Shown: one piece after another, positions 18,707 to 27,029 of the stretch
Position numbering within the stretch: position 1 is the first letter of the stretch
Layout: every line of letters starts with the position of its first letter
Source of the DNA: Seramator thermalis
GTDB lineage: Bacteria > Bacteroidota > Bacteroidia > Bacteroidales > Dysgonomonadaceae
Reading direction: 5' to 3'
DNA length: 46,644 nucleotides
Assembly: GCF_004138125.1 (NCBI RefSeq)
Contig: NZ_RXHS01000018.1
Location: forward strand, 1 to 46,644
Translations under genes and position numbers: made by a program
The notes under the pieces: generated by a model
Seen by the model: the letters and a program-made list of their open reading frames with translations, nothing else
What the model was told of the DNA's origin: nothing
Database searches by the model: none

Positions 18707-19537
18707 ATGGCCGAAAAAGAAATGTCCTTCTGGGATCATCTGGAAGAATTCCGGTGGACGATTATTCGTATCCTCATTACGCTTGTCGTTCTTTCCTTAG
18801 TAGGATTTATTGTTGTGCCCCGCATTTTCGATTCGATTATTCTCGCACCGCGTTCTTCCGATTTCATCACTTACCGCTTTTTCGAAAAAGCAAGTCAATA
18901 CATTCCTTTTCTTCCGGACTTTTCGGCAGACTCATTTAATATCAGTTTGTTGAATATCAACATGACGACACAGTTTATGACGTACATTTCCACGTCGTTT
19001 GCTTTTGCCGTTTTGTTCAGCATCCCCTATATCCTTTACGAAGTTTGGCGATTTATCAGCCCAGCGCTCTACGAAAACGAGGCAAAAGGCGTAAAAACGG
19101 CGTTTGTGTTTGGTGGAGTGATGTTTGTAATCGGCTGCCTTGTAGGTTATTTTCTGGTATTTCCTCTTATCTTTCGATTTCTGATCACCTTCGAACTCAG
19201 TGAAGCCATTCACAATACGATTTCGCTCGATTCGTACATGAATAATTTTTATATGCTCATTCTCATCATGGGCGTAGTGTTTGAATTGCCACTCGTATGT
19301 TGGCTGCTATCCAATCTGGGATTGCTTTATCGTTCGTTTTTCCGCAAATATCGCAAGCATGCCGTGGTTGGCTCGCTTGTTGCAGCAGCCCTCATAACAC
19401 CATCCGGCGACCCGTTTTCTCTGATTATTGTCACACTGCCTCTTTACTTTTTGTGGGAAGTGAGCGCACTGGTAGTAAAAAAGGATCCTCCGGAAGAGGA
19501 ATCTGATGAAGAAAATCTCCCTATTGTTGCCGAATAA
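18707..19537 (+). CDS. tatC: Sec-independent protein translocase subunit TatC
   Basis: 276-aa polytopic membrane protein, the receptor for twin-arginine signal peptides. The signature N-terminus FWDHLEEFRWTIIRILI (8-24) with the conserved HLEE/R is intact, as are the P-x-Y-E-x-W-RF loop (IPYILYEVWRFISPALYENE) and the late ALITPSGDPFSL segment. Six membrane segments are expected. The C-terminal tail is acidic. Works with TatA encoded just upstream to export folded proteins. Confidence 0.95.
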   Translation: MAEKEMSFWDHLEEFRWTIIRILITLVVLSLVGFIVVPRIFDSIILAPRSSDFITYRFFEKASQYIPFLPDFSADSFNISLLNINMTTQFMTYISTSFAFAVLFSIPYILYEVWRFISPALYENEAKGVKTAFVFGGVMFVIGCLVGYFLVFPLIFRFLITFELSEAIHNTISLDSYMNNFYMLILIMGVVFELPLVCWLLSNLGLLYRSFFRKYRKHAVVGSLVAAALITPSGDPFSLIIVTLPLYFLWEVSALVVKKDPPEEESDEENLPIVAE

Positions 19538-19583
19538 AATCTATTTCGTGCAAATTATCCCATCGGCTGTTTTTCCAGAATAT

Positions 19584-19610
19584 ATCCGCATATTCGGATT
19601 GCTTTTTTTC
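19584..19610 (+). terminator. Weak terminator after tatC
   Basis: ATCCG-N6-CGGAT is a 5-bp stem followed by TGCTTTTTTTCG, about 46 bases after the tatC stop. The U-run is good but the stem is short. Confidence 0.4.
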
Positions 19611-19805
19611 GTTTTTGCCGGATCACCGGTGAAAATTTGAGTCAACATATCACTATCAGTCCAACAAAAACGGGAAATATTCGTTATCAGTTTTTAATAT
19701 TTGACAACTTTTTAACCGAGGGTACCAGATTCCATGTAACCTGCTGTTTATCAGCTTTTAAATGAAAAACACGCCTTCTAAAGTTTGTGCGGACGAAACA
19801 AGAGC

Positions 19806-19838
19806 GAAGTACGACGCAAATACGACGCAAATACGACG
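19806..19838. repeat. 11-bp tandem repeat, three units (second locus)
   Basis: GAAGTACGACG, CAAATACGACG and CAAATACGACG are consecutive, followed by a decayed fourth unit. It is the reverse complement of the unit found at 7535-7567. Both loci are intergenic and lie 3' of protein genes. Confidence 0.85.
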
Positions 19839-19988
19839 AAAGTATGATTGAGAGACCAAACAATTAAATAAAGTTAAGGAGATGGGAAGAACGTAAATCA
19901 ATTGAGAATGTATAATGGATAATGTATAATTAAGAATTGAGAATTTAAGAAGTGAAGAAGTCGGAAGTAGAGGAATATCATAACCCCT

Positions 19989-20500
19989 GCACTGCCTGGC
20001 GGCAGTGCTTGACCCCTTATCTTAAGGGGACTGTTAAGATGTAATGGAGAATTGAGAATTAACAAGAAATAGAGAAATGGGAAGTAGAGAAATAAGGGAT
20101 AATTGAGAATTGACAATTAAGAATTTAAGAAAGAAGTAAAGAAGTTAGAAATGGGAATTATAAATTACGAATTTTCGTTTTGTTTGTTCTTTTTCGCCGG
20201 CATGGATATTCATCTGTGTAACTGTAGTGGTTCTGCCTTTCAGGCAGCAATGGTAGGGACGTCTTTGTCCGCAGGTCGGTGACCTGCGGTTATGAAGGTT
20301 ATTGCCTTTCAGGCAAAGGCAGCCTTATTGTCGAAGGAAGGCGACACATCGTTTTTCAGAATGTTTTCGGCTTGAAAAGCCGGATTTTCACAAGGATTTG
20401 CAAGTTACCAATTACGAATTTTTGTTCTATTCATTTAGATTGAGCCGGTAAATTCACGGATGGAAAAATATCCTAACCCCGCCCCTGCTTGGTGGCAGGG
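19989..20500. repeat. Cluster of small perfect hairpins in gene-free DNA
   Basis: No gene is visible between tatC and 20592. The stretch holds at least seven short perfect inverted repeats: GCACTGCC/GGCAGTGC (19989-20008), CCCCTTA/TAAGGGG (20013-20029), CTGCCT/AGGCAG (20233-20247), CCGCAGGTC/GACCTGCGG (20269-20289), TTGCCT/AGGCAA (20302-20316), CGGCTT/AAGCCG (20368-20382) and CCCTGC/GCAGGG (20483-20500). Before and between them are degenerate A-rich runs such as 'aattgagaatt' and 'aagaatttaagaa' (about 19900-20140). They resemble REP-like intergenic repeats of Bacteroidota. Confidence 0.7.
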
Positions 20501-20535
20501 TATCTTTTTAGAGTGAAATAAACACTTATATATTC

Positions 20536-20570
20536 ATAGAGCCATAGAATAGAAAAAACTATGGCTCTAT
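20536..20570. terminator. 12-bp perfect hairpin closing the hydrolase cluster
   Basis: ATAGAGCCATAG (20536-20547) and CTATGGCTCTAT (20559-20570) pair completely around an A-rich 11-base loop. It lies 22 bases beyond the stop of the last minus-strand gene (20592) and probably ends that transcript. The T-run is better on the plus strand, so it may act in both directions. Confidence 0.6.
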
Positions 20571-20591
20571 TTTCGACCACCGAAAAACCTT

Positions 20592-21044
20592 CTACCGTTC
20601 AAGTAACCGCGTAAACGAAAGTGAGCCCAATTTCCACTTGCCGTCTATCAGCACATACACCTCTGTAACCACGAAAGGATTGACCACCTCATTCCCTCCA
20701 ACAATGGCTGTTAGCCTGATCTTATCGAGAATGATGGCTGTCGTGCCAACAAATTGAACGGATGTCTCCTGTATATCGGCATACTTGTAGTGAATACCAC
20801 CGCTCCTGATAGTATTGAGTTCCTGCTCCTTGTTCATCGTTCCGCCCATGTGTACGAACATGGCATTTTCGTGAAAGAGTTCATTGAGCGATTCTACATC
20901 CTTATCAGCCATCCATTGCCATTTTTGTTTGGAAAGGTTGATAAGTTCCTGTTTCGTTTGTTCGTCAAATGTTGTCTGCTGCCAGGCATTTATTGACTGA
21001 ATGCTTGCCATGACAAAGGTAAGGACGACGATAATAGTTTTCAT
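20592..21044 (-). CDS. Exported NTF2-like (SnoaL/DUF4440-type) protein
   Basis: 150 aa from the ATG at 21044. I prefer this start over one 48 bases upstream because it opens directly on a signal peptide (MKTIIVVLTF..., cleavage near INA, about 18-20) and lies one base after the stop of the upstream cupin gene. The mature part has the NTF2-like cone-fold pattern: helix QELINLSKQKWQWMADKDVESLNELFHENAMFVH and a C-terminal strand with the conserved W-K-L-x-S segment. Such proteins bind or isomerise small hydrophobic molecules; the function here is unknown. Last gene of the six-gene leftward cluster. Confidence 0.7.
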   Translation of the reverse strand: MKTIIVVLTFVMASIQSINAWQQTTFDEQTKQELINLSKQKWQWMADKDVESLNELFHENAMFVHMGGTMNKEQELNTIRSGGIHYKYADIQETSVQFVGTTAIILDKIRLTAIVGGNEVVNPFVVTEVYVLIDGKWKLGSLSFTRLLER

Positions 21045-21045
21045 A

Positions 21046-21567
21046 TCAATAATTATTTGTTGTAGCTGTAATAATGTAATAATCCTCATCACTAACCGGT
21101 TCGTACCACACTGCAGGCCCCATATTGCTGCGGGTTCCTATGGCGAGGTGCTCCATCGGGCTGTCGGGTGTTGCACCGTGCCAATGGACCACATCGGGTT
21201 TGATCGGGATAATATCTCCTTTTTTGATTAACCGGATAGGGATGCCCCTTTCCTGATAATATCCCTCTCCTGCTATGACAATCAGGATTTGCCCGCCGGG
21301 GTGCGAATGCCAACTGTTCCGGCATCCGGGTTCAAATGTTACGTTACCAAGTGTACAGTCGAAGTTTTCGGTATCGTTCATCAACCATTGCAGGTAGGCA
21401 ACTCCCTCGAAGTTGTTGTTGCCGATTTTTTCTCCTTTAGGAAAAATCGCATTTAAGCAGACATCATTATTACGCCCCATAGTACTTTCAGTATTATCGG
21501 ACTTGTTGCTGCATGCCGTCATAATAACTACAAGGCATGCCGAAAAAATCACTTTTAATCTATTCAT
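21046..21567 (-). CDS. Cupin-domain lipoprotein
   Basis: 173 aa. Lipoprotein signal with lipobox around MTAC (C19), so it is probably anchored in the periplasm or outer membrane. A single cupin barrel follows. Motif 1 contains the two metal-binding histidines in NSWHSHPGGQILIV with a downstream GEGYY turn. Motif 2 contains PDVVHWHGATPD. The metal is therefore likely held by three to four His. Related cupins sit beside carboxymuconolactone-decarboxylase proteins in other genomes. The downstream NTF2-like gene starts after one base, indicating coupling. Confidence 0.75.
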   Translation of the reverse strand: MNRLKVIFSACLVVIMTACSNKSDNTESTMGRNNDVCLNAIFPKGEKIGNNNFEGVAYLQWLMNDTENFDCTLGNVTFEPGCRNSWHSHPGGQILIVIAGEGYYQERGIPIRLIKKGDIIPIKPDVVHWHGATPDSPMEHLAIGTRSNMGPAVWYEPVSDEDYYIITATTNNY

Positions 21568-21662
21568 ACGATTAAAATTATTTTTTAAAACTCATTCGTC
21601 TTTTTCTACGTTCGACAGCGTCAAAACAAGTTCTGATTCCGTATTCACTTTCCGAAAAAGTT

Positions 21663-21670
21663 CAAATGTA
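21663..21670 (-). promoter_or_regulatory. Possible internal promoter before the cupin gene
   Basis: TACATTTG on the minus strand matches TAnnTTTG and lies in the 176-base gap upstream of the cupin gene. No good -33 is seen. It would allow cupin-NTF2 expression apart from the upstream hydrolases. Confidence 0.35.
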
Positions 21671-21743
21671 TCGTATGGAACTCGCATTTAATCATGCTCT
21701 TGTGTGAGAACGGTTATCATGCTCGTTTCAGAACGTTTCTTCA

Positions 21744-22805
21744 TTAGAGATTAGTTTGAAAAAAGCTAACCAGCTTCTTTACTGCTTGTGATACATATTC
21801 GGGCTTCCAATAAGTTTGTATATGGGTAGCCCCGTCAATCAGGAACAGTTCCTTATTTTTGGCATTTATCGCTTTGGCAAACGCTTCATCCGTCATATAC
21901 TTGGTATCGGCCTTGCTTCCTGCCATCATCAAAAGAGGTTGATTGATCATATCCATGTTCGTGGTGGCATCCCAAGTCATCAAGTCGAGTAAACTGCTCA
22001 TCGTATAAAGGAATGTTGAATTTGGATGTGCGTGTGTCCTGTAATAGTACACATATCCCTCACGATACAGGTCTGTTGCTGTTTTAGCGATCTCCTCATC
22101 GGTTATGCTTGCTACACCCGCATAAATTATCTCACCTCCGGCAGCTTCCTGCGCACGTGCTTTGGTAGCTTGTTCCAGGCGTTCCTGAATGGTATTCAAT
22201 TGTGATTTCTGAAAGCCATTACGCCTTACTTCTCCGGAATTGAACATACTTAAAGTTGCGACGGCTTTGAACCGTTTATCCGATTGGGCGGCTTTCAACG
22301 TATAGCCACCCCCACCGCAGATACCAAGTACTCCCAGTCTGTCCGGATCGACCCCCTCATATCGGGAAATGTAATCTGCCATCCCGCGTATATCCTCAAC
22401 ACGGTTTTGAGGTTTGTCCACATGACGGGGCAGTCCACCACTTGCACCCTGATAGGCTGCATCTGCAGCAATTGCGATAAAACCATTCTCTGCCAAATGT
22501 TGGGCGTATAAACCCGCTACCTGCTCTTTTACTCCTCCATTGGGGTGTGCAACTGCAATTGCCGGATATTTTTTGGATGGGTCATAGTCGGCAGGGGTAT
22601 AGACGTTGGCTGCTATATCTAATCCATTCAGTTTATACGTAACCGGATGGATATTCACTTTCCCTTTTTCATTCCGGGTTATTGCGCCATCGTACACGAG
22701 GCCATAAGGGTTTTGCTGACGTTCATTCTGAACGGACTGTGCGTTTACCGCATCTATAGCTGCCATTGATGTGGCTAATGCGATTATTGACGTTATTTTC
22801 TTCAT
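21744..22805 (-). CDS. Exported alpha/beta hydrolase with a cysteine at the nucleophile position
   Basis: 353 aa from the ATG at 22805, chosen because the signal peptide (MKKITSIIAL..., cleavage near VNAQ) starts there; an ATG 27 bases upstream is in frame. An alpha/beta-hydrolase fold is shown by the oxyanion-side HPNGG and the nucleophile elbow GICGGGGY. The residue at the nucleophile position is Cys (C163), as in dienelactone hydrolases (G-x-C-x-G), rather than Ser. A late DGATHIQ carries the probable catalytic His. The substrate is unknown. Fourth gene of the leftward cluster. Confidence 0.72.
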   Translation of the reverse strand: MKKITSIIALATSMAAIDAVNAQSVQNERQQNPYGLVYDGAITRNEKGKVNIHPVTYKLNGLDIAANVYTPADYDPSKKYPAIAVAHPNGGVKEQVAGLYAQHLAENGFIAIAADAAYQGASGGLPRHVDKPQNRVEDIRGMADYISRYEGVDPDRLGVLGICGGGGYTLKAAQSDKRFKAVATLSMFNSGEVRRNGFQKSQLNTIQERLEQATKARAQEAAGGEIIYAGVASITDEEIAKTATDLYREGYVYYYRTHAHPNSTFLYTMSSLLDLMTWDATTNMDMINQPLLMMAGSKADTKYMTDEAFAKAINAKNKELFLIDGATHIQTYWKPEYVSQAVKKLVSFFQTNL

Positions 22806-22844
22806 CCCTTTAAAATTTAATTTTTGATACATACTGTTTCGTTT

Positions 22845-23924
22845 TTAATGTTTATCCAATCCTTTTTCTTTTAACCATTTCGATAATTGGTCTGCAATTT
22901 CAATATTGTTCAAGTCGGAGAACGGAAAATGCGTATTGCCTTTGATTCCTATTTCCGGCAGGTGCACCACTGTGGCATCGCCTCCGTGCTTATTGATAGT
23001 AGCCGCCCAGATCCTTGCCATTTCCAATCCCGCGCGCCAATGGTCTTTGTTCCACACGGTTGTCGGTTCCATTGCAATGTTGTCCCCGTAGTATATGATG
23101 ATGGGAATTTTCGTCAACCTGATAAAATCGGCCAGCGGTATTTCCACTCCCTTCAGTGCGCCAAAAAGGCCGGACGATTCTATCGGTTGGGGCAGTTCAC
23201 CTTCGGGAAATACAAAGCCGCTGTACGGCTCATAAGCCACTACGGCTCTGACTTTATCATTTTTTATTGCGGTAAGCCAACCCGGGCCGCCTCCCTGCGA
23301 ATGGGTAACCAGAATGCCATCGCCCACCTTGTCGAATAGCTGCGAAATGGCGTCGGCAACGACATTGGCATCAAAATTACCCGTGTTAGGGGTCATCTGC
23401 CTAAAAAACTGTTCCAACGAAGCCTCGTCTTTCGGGAACCGGACACCGGGAAAATAATCGGGATAGTTACCTATCCTGAATTGCGTAAACCAGAACTGTT
23501 CATCGGGGGTAGGCGTAATGGTGGCTTGTACGGAGCTTTTACCCGCTTCGCCACGTCTAGGCTGGTCGAGCAAATAAACCCCGAACCCTCTCCTCAGAAA
23601 GATATTCTGGAAACCCTCCCGTCCGTCGGGAGTTGTCTCCCACGTTTTCTTCGACTGTCCTGCTCCATGCAGGAAAATCAGGGGTAGCTTCCGGGCCTTT
23701 ACCGGAACCTGATAAAACACATAAGCATGATCTCCGTGAAAGGTCTGCCCGTCGGGCTTCAACGGGTTGGCCAAATCAAAGTTTCCGGGTTCGGAAATCT
23801 TTGTGCCACCCACTGCAAAGCTGCCTTGCGTTTCGATCACCAAAGGCTTTTGTTTCCTTGCTGTCTGGGCATCCATGCTTATGACTATTGATAATAGTGC
23901 AAAAACAACTAATAATTTTCTCAT
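22845..23924 (-). CDS. Exported alpha/beta hydrolase
   Basis: 359 aa from the ATG at 23924, which opens directly on a signal peptide (MRKLLVVFALLSI..., cleavage near MDAQ) and has an AGAAGAAAG ribosome-binding region; a longer frame would overlap the upstream gene. It contains IFLHGAGQSKKTW (HG oxyanion motif) and the nucleophile elbow THSQGGGPGW (G/T-x-S-x-G with Ser). A terminal NTHFPFSD supplies the likely His. A small exported esterase or hydrolase; substrate not determined. The gap to the upstream gene is 7 bases, so it is cotranscribed. Confidence 0.75.
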   Translation of the reverse strand: MRKLLVVFALLSIVISMDAQTARKQKPLVIETQGSFAVGGTKISEPGNFDLANPLKPDGQTFHGDHAYVFYQVPVKARKLPLIFLHGAGQSKKTWETTPDGREGFQNIFLRRGFGVYLLDQPRRGEAGKSSVQATITPTPDEQFWFTQFRIGNYPDYFPGVRFPKDEASLEQFFRQMTPNTGNFDANVVADAISQLFDKVGDGILVTHSQGGGPGWLTAIKNDKVRAVVAYEPYSGFVFPEGELPQPIESSGLFGALKGVEIPLADFIRLTKIPIIIYYGDNIAMEPTTVWNKDHWRAGLEMARIWAATINKHGGDATVVHLPEIGIKGNTHFPFSDLNNIEIADQLSKWLKEKGLDKH

Positions 23925-23931
23925 CTTTCTT

Positions 23932-24651
23932 CTATTGTTTCCTGTTTTCAAGAACATCCTCCAATGCCAACCGGGCAGATTTGCCCTCTTTTTCGCCTAT
24001 GGTCGATTGAACGACATCTACAAATTCACTTAATTGTTGCGGGGTGAGGCCTACGTTCAGGCAAATGGCCAGATGTGAACGAAGCATCGGCTCCGCATTG
24101 CCAATCGAACTGATTACCGAAACGGTTACCAGTTCTCTTTCGGCATAGGTAAGTACATCCCTTTCAAAAATATCTGCGAACAGGTGTTCTTTCAGGAACG
24201 TGTCTATGATCGGTGCAAAAACCGAATATCCCGAAAGCGTTTCGGGTTGGGGGGTTTGGGTGAGTTCTCCTAAAATCTTCTTGCCCCTTTCATACTTGTT
24301 TTCGTCATCGTTTATGGGAGAGGCATCCGCGCCCAATTCATCGGCAATACCGTTGGCTTTTCTCTCGTCCAGCACCTCCATGAAAGTTTGCAGTCCACGG
24401 ATACTGCGTGGAAATCCGCAATAAGCGTAAAGGTGCACCAATACTTCCTTTATCTGGTTGACAGTAAGACCGGCATCAAGTCCGGCATTCAGTTCCGGTT
24501 TCAACCTCTCCAAATCACCTTTTGCCGTAAGTGCGGAAATGGTGATTATCTTTCTTTGTTTCTCGTCCAACATTTTGTCTTGTGCATTTATCTTACCGGA
24601 TATCCCCAGTAACAGCATGATTATTGCTACGGATAAACTTATTTTCTTCAT
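23932..24651 (-). CDS. Exported protein with two carboxymuconolactone-decarboxylase (CMD) domains
   Basis: 239 aa from the ATG at 24651, where a signal peptide begins (MKKISLSVAI..., cleavage near INAQ). Two AhpD-like CMD repeats follow: the first around LNAGLDAGLTVNQIKEVLVHLYAYCGFPRSI (one Cys only), the second around LVTVSVISSIGNAEPMLRSHLAICLNVGLT. The redox-active CxxC of AhpD is absent, so a peroxidase-partner role is unlikely. CMD proteins are usually cytoplasmic, so export is unusual. A TAnnTTTG box lies just upstream and hydrolase genes follow closely. Confidence 0.78.
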   Translation of the reverse strand: MKKISLSVAIIMLLLGISGKINAQDKMLDEKQRKIITISALTAKGDLERLKPELNAGLDAGLTVNQIKEVLVHLYAYCGFPRSIRGLQTFMEVLDERKANGIADELGADASPINDDENKYERGKKILGELTQTPQPETLSGYSVFAPIIDTFLKEHLFADIFERDVLTYAERELVTVSVISSIGNAEPMLRSHLAICLNVGLTPQQLSEFVDVVQSTIGEKEGKSARLALEDVLENRKQ

Positions 24652-24681
24652 TTTTTTATATATGTTCGTCTTCTGGACTTG

Positions 24682-24689
24682 CAAACTTA
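24682..24689 (-). promoter_or_regulatory. Promoter -7 box for the CMD/hydrolase operon
   Basis: TAAGTTTG on the minus strand, perfect TAnnTTTG, about 30 bases before the start of the CMD-domain gene. The -33 region is T-rich but not a clear TTTG. Confidence 0.45.
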
Positions 24690-24818
24690 TTTGAGACAAA
24701 AAACAATTAAGAACCCATTCCATATTTCGAAAATTAATTTTCCCCTCTACTTCATTTGTAATAATCTATTGCTCTCACCTTCGCCGTCGGCCTGATTTTG
24801 CCGGATGGATCATCGTGA

Positions 24819-26465
24819 TTAAATTCCACCCCGTGATTGAATACGGACCCTGTTCGAGCCGGACGACGCCTTTTCAATCACATCCAGCCTCGCTTTTCTG
24901 GTATCGGGTTTGCCAACAATATTCCCATCAGGTTGGATATCTAAGATTTCTTCCTTTGCAGTACCGTAATTGGGCCATACCGGCAATCCTGCCCCATTGG
25001 GATTCCCTGTTTTGGCAAAATTAGCCCAATAGGTGTTCAGGATACGGGCTACTTCTTCATCTGCCTTTGTGGTTTTATCAGCACCTCGGCGACTGTTGAG
25101 GTTGTTAAATACATAGGGAATTTCTGCTCCGTGACCAGCGCCATAACGCATCCGCTCGCGCATGTTGGCGGGGACATAACCATAATGGAAGATATAAGCC
25201 GGCATATCACCGGCGGCAAAAAACCTTGCCGCAAATCGGGCAGGTTCAGCCCATACCCAGTCGGTATTAAACAATGTTTGCACCTCGTCGAACTCTTTGT
25301 TTCCTTCAGGGTCATAGGCTGCTTTTGCGTCATCTTCCAGTTCACCGAAAAGAGAAAACAGTTCTTCCTTTGTACCGGCGAAATTAACAAAGCTTCCGCC
25401 GATTTCGGCGCTGCAACTGCCGATGATGAGTGGAACGTTTAGCTGCCTGCCGGCTTTGTAGGCACTCTCAGCCGTTTCAACGACAAGCTTGCCGTCGAGA
25501 ATAGGACCGGAATAAGTTCGAGGGCCTCCCTCACCATCACTTTCCTGACCGCCATCCACGATCTCCTCCACACTTAGCGAACGGAGTTTTGCGAGTGCGT
25601 TTGCGTCGGTACCGTCGATTCCGTGCCTGCGTGCAAAATTGATACCGATGGTTTCGGCCGAAACGGGATAAAACGGATCAGCATTTTCCTTGTTCATCGG
25701 CCTGCCGGTAAGCACACCGTCCCTGCCTCCGCCGGAATGACTGATTGCCTTGTGGAAAAGTCCTTTCGCTTGTGGGATTGTAAGTAGGGAGTGTACAGCA
25801 ACGCCTCCGGCCGATTGGCCAAAAATGGTTACATTGTTTGGGTCGCCTCCAAAAGCAGCGATATTATCCTGTACCCACTGAAGAGCAGCGATCATGTCCA
25901 TAAAAGCATAACTTCCCTTCGGTTCATCGGGATGCTCCGCGGATAAAGCAGGAAAAGCAAAGTGTCCGAGACGTCCGAGTCTGTAGTTGAAGGTCATCAA
26001 GATGACGCCTTGTTTCGCAAAGGCTTCACCCGAAGTGGCAGCGCTTGCACCACTGCCTCCCACAAAAGCGCCACCGTGAATCCAGACCATCACAGGCAGT
26101 TTGTTTTTCGGCCTGGCTCCCGCCGGAATCCATAAATTAAGGTAGAGACAATCTTCTGATGAGCCTTCCCGAATAGTACCGGGAGCAGTACCCCATCCAC
26201 CTTGTGCGCAGTCTGGTCCAAACGCCAGAGCATCCCGTATTCCTTCCCAGGGGATCACGGGCTGTGGCGGCCGCCACCGATATTCGCCCACCGGCGGAGC
26301 AGCATAGGGTATGCCTTTGAAAACGGCAACACCGTCTTGTGCAATCCCTCTTACAATGCCGGATGAAATTCGAACAGAGGGAGACGCAGCATCCCCTATT
26401 CCAGGATTTTGCGCTTGCAGGGAACTTCCGATGATAATTATAAGAACGACAAGTACCTTTTTCAT
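24819..26465 (-). CDS. Exported type-B carboxylesterase
   Basis: 548 aa from the ATG at 26465, which opens on a signal peptide (MKKVLVVLII..., cleavage near LQAQ). Cholinesterase/para-nitrobenzyl-esterase family: FKGIPYAAPPVGEYRW, EDCLYLNLW, WIHGGAF (oxyanion hole), FGQSAGG nucleophile elbow (Ser) and GHGAEIPYVF with the catalytic His. Hydrolyses carboxylic esters; the natural substrate is unknown. First gene of the leftward cluster, 167 bases upstream of the CMD gene and divergent from the AraC-type regulator, the likely controller. Confidence 0.88.
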   Translation of the reverse strand: MKKVLVVLIIIIGSSLQAQNPGIGDAASPSVRISSGIVRGIAQDGVAVFKGIPYAAPPVGEYRWRPPQPVIPWEGIRDALAFGPDCAQGGWGTAPGTIREGSSEDCLYLNLWIPAGARPKNKLPVMVWIHGGAFVGGSGASAATSGEAFAKQGVILMTFNYRLGRLGHFAFPALSAEHPDEPKGSYAFMDMIAALQWVQDNIAAFGGDPNNVTIFGQSAGGVAVHSLLTIPQAKGLFHKAISHSGGGRDGVLTGRPMNKENADPFYPVSAETIGINFARRHGIDGTDANALAKLRSLSVEEIVDGGQESDGEGGPRTYSGPILDGKLVVETAESAYKAGRQLNVPLIIGSCSAEIGGSFVNFAGTKEELFSLFGELEDDAKAAYDPEGNKEFDEVQTLFNTDWVWAEPARFAARFFAAGDMPAYIFHYGYVPANMRERMRYGAGHGAEIPYVFNNLNSRRGADKTTKADEEVARILNTYWANFAKTGNPNGAGLPVWPNYGTAKEEILDIQPDGNIVGKPDTRKARLDVIEKASSGSNRVRIQSRGGI

Positions 26466-26649
26466 ACTCTTATCTATTATTTTATTGCATATGCTTTTTA
26501 TCAATTACAAATTTCGGGCTTTAGTATATCATAATTGTATATATATTCCTGTTTGTTCTACCAATATTACTGATTATCACATAAAAGTACCCAATTCTTA
26601 CAGGTTTAGCTAATAGCTTTTTTGCTAAACACATGGTTCATTGATTTTT

Positions 26650-26857
26650 GGGGCTTTGCCCCAAACCCCACATGCTTTTTTGCCTTGATGCAAAAAAGTA
26701 TGCAAAAAAGATCAAGACTGCATCTCCTCATCGACCCGATAGCTGCTTGTTCGCTAAAAGACAAATAACTCGCCGCCTTGCGGCGGCTCAAACAGCTTGT
26801 CTTTTGCCTGAAGGCACGCTCGCTGCGCAGATCGGGTGCCCCGATGATGAGATGAGG
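26650..26857. repeat. Nested palindromic dispersed repeat
   Basis: It starts with two simple hairpins: GGGGC/GCCCC at 26650-26662, and TTTTTTGC/GCAAAAAA at 26676-26697. A long nested palindrome at about 26721-26857 follows: outer CCTCATCG pairs with CGATGATGAG, then CCCGAT with ATCGGG, then AAAAGACAA with TTGTCTTTT, with CGCCGC/GCGGCG at the tip (26771-26785). From memory, similar sequences recur in other Bacteroidales intergenic regions. It separates a regulator from its likely target operon. Confidence 0.65.
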
Positions 26858-27000
26858 TCGAGAAAATAATGGAGAAATGGATAAATGATCATGTGTAATG
26901 GGGAAGGAATGAAAGAAGGGAGAATCTGAAATGAGTGCGCCATCCGAAATTCATGAAGCAATCTCAATGTTGATTACCCACACTATTTCAGATAAAACCT

Positions 27001-27008
27001 TAAATTTG
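27001..27008 (+). promoter_or_regulatory. araC-type gene promoter -7 box
   Basis: TAAATTTG is a perfect TAnnTTTG, 21 bases before the ATG at 27030. No -33 TTTG at the right spacing, which may mean an activator-dependent or weak promoter. Confidence 0.45.
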
Positions 27009-27029
27009 CACTAACAAATTACGACGGCA

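Larger units (their letters stand above)
26466..27029. other. Divergent intergenic region between the carboxylesterase and araC-type genes
   Basis: 564 bases with no credible gene. It holds the two divergent promoters and, in the middle, a palindromic dispersed repeat (26650-26857). Short open frames across the repeat on both strands are judged non-coding because they follow its hairpins. Confidence 0.5.

Noticed and set aside
19898-20116. 72-codon minus-strand open frame rich in F, L and Y
   Set aside because: It is produced by the A-rich degenerate repeats and two hairpins. No start context and no recognisable protein pattern.
26606-26869. Short open frames on both strands over the dispersed palindrome
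   Set aside because: Their codons follow the hairpin arms. The same palindrome type recurs in intergenic DNA, so these are judged non-coding.
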